From contig JAKMXF010000199.1 of NCBI GenBank assembly GCA_024704765.1, forward strand, positions 310,001 to 374,000: a DNA stretch of 64,000 nt, read 5' to 3'. A program made the translations under genes and the position numbers. Shown in pieces: positions 35,415 through 45,274 of the stretch (positions within the stretch are counted from its first letter, which is position 1; each line of letters begins with the position of its first letter). The notes beneath the pieces were generated by a model, which was given only the letters and a program-made list of their open reading frames with translations, searched no databases and was not told the origin of the DNA. The DNA comes from Oopsacas minuta. Lineage: Eukaryota; Porifera; Hexactinellida; Lyssacinosida; Leucopsacidae.

Positions 35415-37606
35415 CGTATAATGCCTGGAAATGGAATCTAATATTTTCGAAGAGTTATGCACAATAATATGAATACATCTTTATAAATTCTGCAGTTTAC
35501 AATTAATGAATTACTCTTTATGTCCGAAAAGCTGATTTTATACCCATTTTAAGTCATTATGACGTATTATAAATGAATTAAAATATTGGTCGTTACTTTC
35601 AGTTACTCATTTTGAATGTGGGGATCATAGTGGTTGTTGAATCTCATAAAAGTAGTATAATTATATGAGTTTAAAATAAATAATGTCATTTTATGTACTG
35701 CAATGATTATGGATCTTCGTTGCAGCTAAACTACTTCGACATGTGGCATGATCTAAGTTATAATAAGGCCCAGTATAAACTCATATAGAAAACTTAGGCA
35801 GTGGATGTCAGCGAAGGCTTACCCACAGTTGAACAAATCTAATTTATCCGATTGGTAGTATGAAATGGGTAATTTTTTACCCAGATAGCAGTATTATTGA
35901 AATGTATATAATGTATCAGACAGGACATATTTTCCAACCATCTTCAGATAGAAATGACGTAATCACGTCACATAATCGTCGTCAGTTTAGTTTACGTATA
36001 TATGGCTCATTTTTCAAAATTACTGAAAAGGGGCATTTTTGCCTAAATATATCATCAACCATTATATGCAAGACATTTCAGGAAAGTGTCAAAATATCTG
36101 TCTAGTAAGCATTTATATGGTAAAATATTTCATTCTATGATCCCTTGTGTGGAACGTAAAATATTACGTCTTTAAATATTACAAATACATAAAATGACCC
36201 ATAGATAGGTTTCAAAGATTTGTAATGATGCAAAAGTTAAATCTTTTTTTAGATAGAGTAGACACTAGGCACAACATATATATTTCAATATCGAATTATA
36301 ACTCGATAACACTAGTCAACAAAATATTTAACCTTCTTGCTGTTTGAATAAATATGTACTATTTTGCGAAGTTCTCGGTTAAGACAACAAAATGCATCAC
36401 TTTCGTTTATCTTTTGAAATTCTGGAAATAGTTCTAATGCATATATCCGAAAGAAGGTTACTTGATAAGATGAGTAGTTTCAGAGATACAGTAACCTCCA
36501 TTAGGGGACACGTAATAATCTAACCTTTTCACAGAAGTTAGAGATATGAAAGGAAGGTGAGAAAATTAGCCAGCGGGTAGTTGCACGATTTTAGGGGTCC
36601 CCTTGGAGTTGAGAACCGCGTGGTAACGAAAGCCTGAACTTGAGAGATTAGCCAAGAACAACTGCCATCATGCTGCAAAACGTGCAAAAAATTTTAGGAA
36701 CGAAAATCTCAATGAGAATGTGTGGGAATGGTTCGTTGTAGTCCGATCCCAGAACATCCCAGTGTCAGGTCCCATCCTCCAAGAGAAAGCACATGTTTAC
36801 AAATAAACATTCATGCAAATTATGAAGTTTATAATAGGACCCTAAGAGGCAAACCTCTTATCAAGGAACCCCTCCATATTAGGAAGAATTTTCTGCAGTC
36901 CCAAAAGTGTTCCCTAATTGGAGGTTTTACTTATAGTGAAAAAGATGTGAAGTCATCCCAACAACACTTCACCAGACAACTATTTTCGTATGTTAGCAGG
37001 TAATATGTGGCTACACGTGTTTGAAGCTGCAAATTACACATTATTCGAGCAAGAGAGATAGCTAACCCGTAAGGTGAAGACTAAACGTAGAGATCACCAA
37101 CAAACTAAATTTAATGCATATTTATGACTTCATTAACATTATTGGCGTTAATTATAATAGTTGTCTAACATTCGGTGTGCATATATTGTAGAGCAAAGTT
37201 AAACGTTATAACAGGCTAGATACATATCTTGCACATACCTTGTATAATCTGCAGCTTCAATACACATGTGGCCACAGATTTCCTGCCACTTTACGAAGAT
37301 TGTGATTAGAGTAAAGTGATGATGGGATGACGTCACATCTATTTCACCATATCTCCTTCTTTCAGATATATACACGAACTATTTCAATCATTTTATGAGA
37401 TTAACGACTCGTGTAAAAATGAGGCATTTTATGTTGCGTAGCCCTTTTCGATTGTTGGGCCAAACGGCTTACACCTTATAAAATGTATATATCGAATATA
37501 ACGTAACCAACTGAGTAGATAAATTAGCAAAATTAACGAAATAAGGAATAATTCAATAAAGGAGTGGCACTAAACACACATGTGTCGTATATATGCTATC
37601 AAATTC
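35415..37606. other. AT-rich DNA without a gene
   Basis: Open frames at 35860-36105 and 36722-37003 have no recognisable motif. No terminal repeats were paired here. A slightly GC-richer patch lies at about 36590-36780. Confidence 0.4.
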
Positions 37607-37802
37607 GGTACAATTGCAGAATCTTACACCCTCAACTTTTCAATGTGGTCAAAATCCCTATATGTACTGTTCAAGAATTCGTTGAGAGAAATTGATAGAG
37701 AAAATCGAATGGAAATTGGCAAAGTTATGAAAAATTTACTTCCTAAACCAATCCTATGGGGAAATTGTATTACTTACAATAGTCAAATCCTATTGATTTA
37801 TA

Positions 37803-37960
37803 TGTTATGGGCAATATGAGAAATTGGGCATTATGCATAATGCCCAGGCAATATGCATAATGCTACTTTTTTAGTCAATATGCATAATGTCCAGGCAATA
37901 TGCATAATGCTACTCATATTGGACAATATGCATAATGCTACTCTCATTGGACAATATACG
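37803..37960 (+). repeat. Ginger subterminal repeats, left arm
   Basis: A unit like CAATATGCATAATGCTACT recurs about four to five times with small changes, spaced 30-40 bases apart. The same series appears inverted at 40490-40648. Repeated subterminal units of this kind usually bind the transposase. The core ATGCATAAT also resembles a POU-factor octamer, which is only an observation. Confidence 0.8.
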
Positions 37961-38121
37961 AAATACAATTATCCATACGCAATATACAATTTTCTTATCT
38001 TGTTATCAGTAATTTTTATATAACAATATGTTTTGGCTAATTATTCTTCTATAAATACTCAGCTACTTGGCTTACATTTCTTCTTTGCTAATAGTACTAT
38101 GAGGTCTCTATTTTCACAACT

Positions 38122-40189
38122 CTACTTATTACTGCAGCTTTGGTTGTTGTGACACCTACTGTGACATAGTCGATTTGAACGATAACACTTGCACGTAGTA
38201 CGAAGACATGTCTTCTTACAAGAGCAATGAAACATCCCTTGACCTGTCCCAACTGATTCATTGCGTGCTACTTGTCGCAAAGAAATCTCTTTTCCTGTTT
38301 GGACATCATTTATCTCCAAGAATTTATCCAGGCATGGAGTAAATTGATTTCTGGTGTAATGCGAATTCAATTGGCCGTATTTTGTACCTAGCTTGTAGGT
38401 ACCATTATGCTCAACTGCCACAACAACTGCTTTAATGTTTCGAAAGTCACCTTTACCTCGATCTACGTCGGGTAAAGGGACCATTACTGTATCCCCAATA
38501 TTTGCTTGTTTGAATCGTTTTCTAGATTGCTCGAACATTTTATCAGCCTGCACTCCTTGTATTCTTTTCGCTCCTTTTCGCTGCTGCGTAATTTGATTCG
38601 CTTGATGACATAGTCTGCATAATACAGCTGAACCAAATCCTTCTTCTTCACTTCCATTGTTTACAGAACATGGTGGTATAGCATGGCAAAAAAGCCCACA
38701 AGACATACAAGTGTGCGCTCCACTGGATATTTGTTGACATGATACACAATTATAGTTTGTTATTTCAGATTGTTGAGTGATTGATGCCGTGTCTGGGGCT
38801 ATATCGTCTTGTCCTAACATCTGTTGCTTCGAATATTCTTCTTCTGAATTCAAAATTTCTTCTAATTGCTCTTCAGTATCTAGAATAGAAGCTGCATCGA
38901 TTGTGAGGTTGGTTGAAACTACTCCTAGTTGTGGTCTTATCCCAAAAACAGATTCATAAGGAGTCCTTCCAATTCCTAAGATAGTCCAAGTATAAATGCA
39001 TACATACTATTTTATTATACATTTTTGTTATAATTATTTATCTTAAATATAGAATAATACCTGTATGTAGTCTTGTGTTAATTTTCCATTGGACGAATCT
39101 AAGTCCTTCTGACCATTTGGTTGAATTTTCGTCACGCATCCAGCAAGCAAGTATTTCTTCGACGCTCCGATTTGCCCTCTCGACTGAGCCTTGTGACTGG
39201 AAGTGTCGAGGTTTTCCGTGGACTAATCGACACTCAGGCCAGAGATTTATTACTTCCTTCACAATCTTAAAAATGTAGCCAAAAGGTGTGAAAATAAGAT
39301 TAATCAAATGATAAATCTATGTATAGGCTGATAATATTCATTCTACACAATTTAACATACCTGATTCGCAAACTCACGGCCATTATCAGACTGTAGAATA
39401 TGAGGTGCCCCTTTATCACAAAAAATATCAATCAGATGATAAGCTACCCCTTCTGCACGTTTCGATTCTAGCGCTTTTAATGTTACAAACTTAGTAAGAT
39501 GATCTTGATATGTCATAATGTATTTGTACTTGCCGTCTGGTTGGCTTTGCATATCAATAAGGTCAACCTTGATAGAAATAAGTTAATACAAACTGGAAAT
39601 ATTTCTCCGATTTACATGTCAGTTCATTATACTTGTAGAAAACAATGCTTCACTAGTCGGATTTTTGCAGCTACAATGCGAAATTTGTATAGATAAACAA
39701 TATACCTCACCTGGCATCTCGAATTGAGCTGATTGCTAATGATTGGCTTGACGACAAGAGATTTTCTGGCTTTACTTTTCTTGAGCTGGCATTTTTCGCG
39801 AAGTTGCAAATAGGTACAAATATGTTCTCTCGTAATGTTTGCATAATCTTCTGACAATTTATGTTCCATGAGTATTTTACCACTATGTCCAGTTAACAGG
39901 TGAGCTGCATGTATAATATCAAATAATTCCTCAAAGAAAACGAATTGTTGCTGCGATGCTTGTTTCTAAGCTTTTTGATTATGATACCATCAACTTGAAT
40001 TTCCAAAATTTCGAATCTTTTCACTAGTCTATAATCCTTTGGATTTTTTTGAATACTTTTATCTTCATCCAGGCTTTGTATTCGCTCTATTGTTGCTTGA
40101 TAATCATCTTTGGTGAAAAATGACATGTTCCCTGCTTTATTCTTCACAGCTTCAGCTATTTTATTCATAAATATTTCCCGAGTATTCAT
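38122..40189 (-). pseudogene. Ginger integrase (KRBA2-like), four exons, one frameshift
   Basis: Exon 1 runs from ATG 40189 to 39711, followed by introns 39710-39568, 39360-39266 and 39060-38976. All three begin GT and end AG on the minus strand, and the frame joins at each. A one-base loss near 39960 breaks exon 1. Parts in order: a zinc-binding HAAHLLTGH region whose usual first cysteine is arginine (LREKCQ); integrase core with LIDMQSQPDGKYKYIMTYQD (first D), LQSDNGREFANQ (second D) and SQGSVERANRSVEE (E); then a C-terminal region with C-x2-C pairs (NCVSCQQ, HTCMSCG, LCRLC). It ends with a cysteine cluster, CSCKKTC through CHNNQSCSNK. Ginger integrases cut and join the element in the nucleus. 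Apart from the single shift it looks complete. Confidence 0.88.
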
Positions 40190-40489
40190 TTGGTAATTGG
40201 GCTATATTCTGGAAAGTATGTTTATTCAGTGTTCAAGTATGCAATACAAAGTACTAGCAAGACACATGGCCAAATATAAAGGGTCCAAGGGAGACCACAT
40301 AAAGTTGACGTACTAGGTTCAGAAGGACCACTTACGAGGTAGATTGTCCGACCAGAATGCATATAGCGGAATCTAGCATGATAGAATATCCTATATCTAC
40401 GATCAGTTTTCATGAATTGAATTAATTAAAAGTCGCATAATTATTACGAGGCTCTCTAAAACTAGCATTATGCATATTCCCTGGATATT

Positions 40490-40648
40490 ATGCACATCGT
40501 TCAATATGAGTAGCATTATGCATATTGTCCAATATGAGTAACATTATGCATATTGCCTGGACATTATGCATATTGACTAAAAAAGTAGCATTATGCATAT
40601 TGCCTGGGCATTATGCATAATGCCCAATTTCTCATATTGCCCATAACA
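40490..40648 (-). repeat. Ginger subterminal repeats, right arm
   Basis: Inverted copy of the series at 37803-37960, near-identical for the outer 140 bases. Confidence 0.8.
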
Positions 40649-41249
40649 TATACATTAACACTACCATGGGAATGCGATACTGCTGATATTGGGATTAGAC
40701 ATGCTTGATCCTCAACTCTTTTTTTCGTTGATGTGATTGCTCTTCAGTGTATTTCACTGCAGGTAATTTTTGTTACTTTAAAGGAAATCTGGTTATAAGA
40801 TAATTCTGTCTGCAACACTAAATATACAGTGCAATATTGCATTGAATATTTTATACAGTTGTGCCTCGATAATTCGTAATAGTTAAGAGAATTCCTGATT
40901 ATGGCCCATATATTTGCATATATTCTGTTACCTAAATTGGCAGTTCAATTTATATTACTCCGGCTAAGGCAAACCAATTTTGATAATTCGTTTGTGTTCG
41001 TATCAAGGTTAGGGTGTATGTTAGAAACCATTCATGTACTATAAACCCCATAGTTATTGATTCAGCTTCTCTCTAGGTGCGTTAGTAATGTTGGGACAAA
41101 GTCTTCATGGATTTGTACCTATTAGAGTGGACAGAATATTATATATATATATATAACACCCCCATGGCTGGATATAATACTATGGGTAGTAGTTATGTTT
41201 GGAGTAAATAATTAGTATTTAGCTTTCTATAAATTATTTAATAACAAAT

Positions 41250-41934
41250 CTACAATATAACAAGTACTGTTACGAAAGAAACACCAAAAGCAGAAGTATG
41301 GTAATAATTACAGGTAACTAAATTAACTATCAAAACAACAATTAGACAACTGTATATTGTTTCCTTTTTCATGATTAGGTTTAAGAAACTAGCTCGTCCA
41401 TATTTTCTCTGCCAACAAACTTCAGATAAGTGAGTATCTAAAAGTATGGAGTTAGTTGTCATACAATTCCCTCAGCCCTTTCTTCGCTCCACCCCATGCA
41501 CTTTCAACTGTTTGGGTATGTACAGCTGTAGTAGGGTCAACAAATTGAGGCTATAGTTGTGGGAGAGATGCTGAAAACATGCACAGAGATAGCATGAAAC
41601 GAGGCCAATTCGTCAGACAATATGGTAGTGCCCGAAGAAAATACCTCTGGATGAGAGGGATTAATGTTGTTGCCGAGCTATCTAGCTCAGGTATCTTAAA
41701 GATATTTTTTGTTTATCTATCTATCCCTCCAAATACCCATTGACCTGATCGCATAGGATCTCTTGAATACTTTCGATCTCTAAACTTTGATTCATCAATT
41801 TCTACAACGCCCAAGCCCTCTAATGTGTTGAGGATTGAGTAAAAATTCCTCAACACATATCCGGCCGAGAAATAGGGATATCCTGCCAACCAACGGAACA
41901 GTTGGCAAGTATTGTAACGTTTGAACGACTTCAT
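41250..41934 (-). pseudogene. Merlin transposase fragment (IS1016-like)
   Basis: The block at 41934-41713 reads GVVEIDESKFRDRKYSRDPM then SGQWVFGGIDR, the first catalytic D region of Merlin/ISXO2-like transposases, followed by an in-frame TAA. Downstream in the same frame come VDPTTAVHTQTVESAWGGAK, with the final E in VESAW, and, near 41460, LDTHLSEVCWQRKYGRASF. Both are standard C-terminal Merlin motifs. The middle catalytic stretch is not clear. The N-terminus is missing because the terminal repeat starts right where it should be, so this copy is an internal deletion derivative. Confidence 0.8.
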
Positions 41935-42263
41935 CTACAGAATTATCTTATAACCAGCTTTCTTTTAAAGTAACAAGAATTACCTGCAGTGAAATACACT
42001 GAAGAGTAAACAAATCAACGAAAAAAAGATTTGAGGAACAAGCGTGTCTAATCTCAATATCAACAGTAACCCATTCCCATGGTAGTTGTAATGTATAAGT
42101 CAATAGGATTTGACTATAGTGAGTAATACAATTTCCTCATAGGATTGGTTGAGGAAGTAAAATTTTCGAAACTTAGCCAATTTTCATTCGATTATCTCTA
42201 TCAATTTCTCTCAACGAGTTCTTGAAAGGTGCATATAGGGACTTTTGACCACATCACAAAAGT

Positions 42264-43429
42264 TGGGGGATCATTTGGAAAATAGAATTTATATATTTCA
42301 TAGGACTTGATAATAAATGTTATACTTACAAAATATTAGACATACATTGCAGCTAAGTGGTAAGGAAATTTTAAGCGATCATTCATGATTTCAAGTACCC
42401 CACCCCAAAGTTATCGAATAAATTGGGGTTTTTTCGAATGTGTTGAAAATTTTCACCTCCCACTCTTGTTAATCATTTAAACATTATAGAGATCAAATCA
42501 TAATTTTTCCAGTGTGAAATGGCTGAAAGCTAGCAGATAAAGTGCAATACATTATAGCAATGCCTTAGAAATAAACAATCAAATAATGTCTTACTTAAGC
42601 AAACAAATATAAAAATCAAAATACATTCTCAAATCCCAGATATATCTAATATTGGTTCATAGACCAACACAAAACGATTGTATTTTCTTGAGCAAGATCT
42701 TGCAATCCTGAATAACAGTATTTGTTGTAGTTACTCCTAAGATTATCGCCTTCAATCGATATTCATCATTATACCGTTCTTGTTTGAGTTTGGTCTTGAA
42801 ATAATATGTAGTGAACATTTTATCATCACAATGAGCATCAACAACCTGCTTACCATCTACTTCAAAGTTCCTACCCATTTCTTCTGCTGATATACCTATA
42901 ACAAGGATTAAATTATGTTAAAGAAATCAATTTCTGGTTGAAGATACCATTACAAGTGTGGATGAGTGCTACAAACGGAAGCAATCACAAACAGTATTCG
43001 AAACAAATATACAGAAAGTCTAGGGATCTTCGTGCTGTAACTCAAGACATAGAAGCTTAAACCCTCTTCAAGCCCCATAAATACTCAGAAGTAACAACCT
43101 CTATACAGGTGCCTATTTTTTCACATGGACAAATTGCATAATTTGGTAAATACTGATAGAAACGTGTGACAACTTATGCATACACAACAACAACACCTAT
43201 TATCAAAGGTATATAAATCTAGCTTTTCAAATTGATGATCAGTAGATATTGGCTAGCAGGAGCTTCAACCTTTTCAGACCACGACCTGAAGGCATAACAA
43301 AAGTTTAATTTTCAAAATATAAGTACTTACTGACATACATATATAATTCTTATATAAATTTACCATATCTACAATTCCGATAACACAAATGAATCACTTA
43401 ATGTGATTTTTGATGTTGTTTTTCATCAA
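42264..43429. other. AT-rich DNA with one candidate exon
   Basis: Apart from the candidate exon at 42657-42896, no coding or repeat structure is seen. Confidence 0.4.
42657..42896 (-). other. Candidate orphan exon of unknown function
   Basis: The minus frame has about 78 open codons after an acceptor-like sequence (a pyrimidine-poor stretch ending CTTGTTATAG at about 42897). The peptide reads GISAEEMGRNFEVDGKQVVD then DDKMFTTYYFKTKLKQERYN, with a protein-like composition unlike the surrounding noise. I do not recognise it, and no neighbouring exon was found in the 450 bases upstream. It could equally be a transposon remnant. Confidence 0.3.
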
Positions 43430-44039
43430 TAAGCTTTTGAATTCTATGATATGTTACTGCTAAACAGCAGTAGATCTTGTTCAAGATCAAGTCTATCTCT
43501 AGGCTTGGTTTGAAAACTAGCATGCAGATAATACTGCTTCACACAAATAAGTTGATGGGAATGGTATGAGTTATTTCAGGGCAATCTCCGATACTATTGA
43601 ATAGCTTCCAAACATAAACTTAAAAAGATGGCAAATCCACTCTTGAAATAAGGTTTTTGCTGCCGAATCATTTACAAGTTGAAGAAATCCGTCTGTGCTG
43701 CATCGTGATATCAGGATGAAGTCATCTATTCTCGCAAGAAAAGAATTTCGAACATGTGTAAGTATGGATATAGGTGTTTCTGGAAAGTTCTAGAGAATTC
43801 GTCTTTAAGTGATGGCAAAAGCGCTGCAATGTCATTTTGCAAAGCCTCTCTGAAACATATTTGGCAATCTTCATCATAGCTACATTGGTGAGAAAACATT
43901 GTAATCCTACCGCATATATCTTGCTACCCCGGAGGTCAAGCATTGCTTTAAAGGCAGAAAGCTTGTCTACAAAATCCATAATTCTACTAGCTTTACCTAC
44001 AATGAGAGGTTCAGAGTATTGGGTCTTCAAAAATATCAC
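43430..44039 (-). pseudogene. hAT transposase relic (ZBED5/GTF2IRD2-like)
   Basis: A minus-strand reading from 44039 gives VGKASRIMDFVDKLSAFKAM and then LCKMTLQRFCHHLKTNSLEL. This helical region precedes the C-terminus in ZBED5-like hAT proteins. After several stops and shifts, the C-terminal signature appears at about 43560-43430 as LIPFPSTYLCEAVLSA and RDRLDLEQDLLL. The terminal repeats and N-terminal half are missing. Element A2 begins 82 bases beyond its upstream side. Confidence 0.7.
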
Positions 44040-44731
44040 TAAGATAAGAAAGTTTAGACATCCATATATTTGAATAAGTCATGTCAATGCATCGCCTTTT
44101 GGAACACCCTCCATACTTGGTAGGCCGGATCGAGGAAAGTATACATCGTCACTTCAACTTCTACCTAGGGCAAAAGTTGCCTTTACTCTATTCTAGGAAA
44201 ATGTGAGACATAAATTTGAAAAATATTTCGAGTTGACCCTTGCGGTTTTACATTTTGCTGTGTCACTTTCCCAAACTTGACTTTAAATTGTCCAAACTTT
44301 CTAATTCCTTTGACTTAGCCCCTTTAAATCTATTATTTGGGAATGGTAAGTTGCATATTTGCTTTCGAATGGTGTATTAGGCTAATTTCTATGTCCAAAG
44401 ATATTCAAGTTATTAAGATAATTTTGTATATTTTATTATACCCTAATAATATTATCCACACCCCTTTTTTTCCGAAGATTTGCAAATGCGTAATTCTTAC
44501 AAAAAATAGTTATATCCTCACCAAACTTAGTATAATTCTGTATCTAGATCCAAATTCATCAATAGATTACCACAAAGAAATTTTACCAACTTTCCTTATC
44601 TCTTGCTCTTAACTTAGTTACCATTTATCTAGCATGGAATTTATGGTCAATTATTGTATCTAAATAAAAACTCGCTCAAATGACTCATATTATAGAGTGA
44701 TTATATTCCTATAATTTATGTAATTTTGTAG

Positions 44732-44962
44732 ATGGTAGGATACACGCTTAGTATGGGAGTATTTCATCCTGTTTTTGGTTATCCTGGACCCATCCCAGAA
44801 AATCTACTCCCAATAAAACTAGATCTATACAATCATTATAGTATGCTTAGAAATGAAGATTCTAAATCAACTAGAGATGATATAGCGAAAGAATTAACTG
44901 AAGTATTAGTGCGTATCTATAATTTGGCTTCCATACCCACAAAATCAGAGCTCCAAATATAA
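44732..44962 (+). pseudogene. Family-A gene start retained in A2
   Basis: Seventy-six codons from ATG 44732 match the first frame of the A1 gene (FHPVFGYPGPIPEN, LDLYNHYSMLRNEDSKSTR, EVLVRIYNLASIP). They stop at TAA 44960-44962, where A1 continues. The second, inverted copy of the same peptide is at 45348-45148 and is interrupted by element B. The conservation between A1 and A2 here is higher than expected of noncoding ends, so this leader is a real part of the family-A protein. Confidence 0.8.
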
Positions 44963-45274
44963 CAGTACATCATTTCTGATATTATTGAGAGAGCTAAATA
45001 TTACAGAAAGAGTATCCAAACAAGCAATATCCTGGCCGCGTCCAACCTATAATTCCGAATTCAATGCCTTGTTCGACGTCTCAAGTTGCAAATGCCTAAT
45101 TCAAGAAGCAAAGGTTTTGCTCTCTCAATAATATTAATGATGTACTGTTATATTTGGAGCTGTGATTTTGTGGGTATGGAAGCCAAATTATAGATACGCA
45201 CTAATACTTCAGTTAATTCTTTCGCTATATCATCTCTAGTTGATTTAGAATCCTCATTTCTAAGCATACTATAA

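Larger units (their letters stand above)
37803..40648 (-). mobile_element. Ginger element
   Basis: Ends TGTTATGGGCAATATGAGAA are inverted copies over about 140 bp. The 4 bp duplication TATA lies at 37799-37802 and 40649-40652. The other Merlin arm (near 42090) preserves the empty site ACTTATACATT, which confirms a 4 bp duplication. TGT ends and 4 bp duplications are typical of Ginger. The integrase gene inside has introns. No reverse transcriptase, LTR or gag-like frame is present, so it is not an LTR retroelement. Confidence 0.92.
37607..42263 (-). mobile_element. Merlin element interrupted by Ginger
   Basis: A left arm (37607-37802, continuing at 40653-40808) is the inverse of a right arm (about 41937-42263). 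Shared text includes AATCCTATTGA and TATTTCACTGCAGGTAATT. The left end starts GGTACAATTGCAGAAT, like the Merlin MITE at 31290. The right end lacks the outer 15-20 bases, so no duplication could be paired. Between the arms are minus-strand remnants of a Merlin transposase. The Ginger element sits inside the left arm, and the right arm supplies the uninterrupted version of that site. Confidence 0.8.

Noticed and set aside
38122-40189. Integrase suggesting an LTR retroelement
   Set aside because: No reverse transcriptase, protease, gag or direct LTRs. The element has inverted ends and a 4 bp duplication, so it is Ginger.
40855-41160. A CAGTTGTGCCTCGATAATTC stretch resembling a pogo-type end, and a TA run
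   Set aside because: No inverted partner could be identified, and simple TA repeats are common here.
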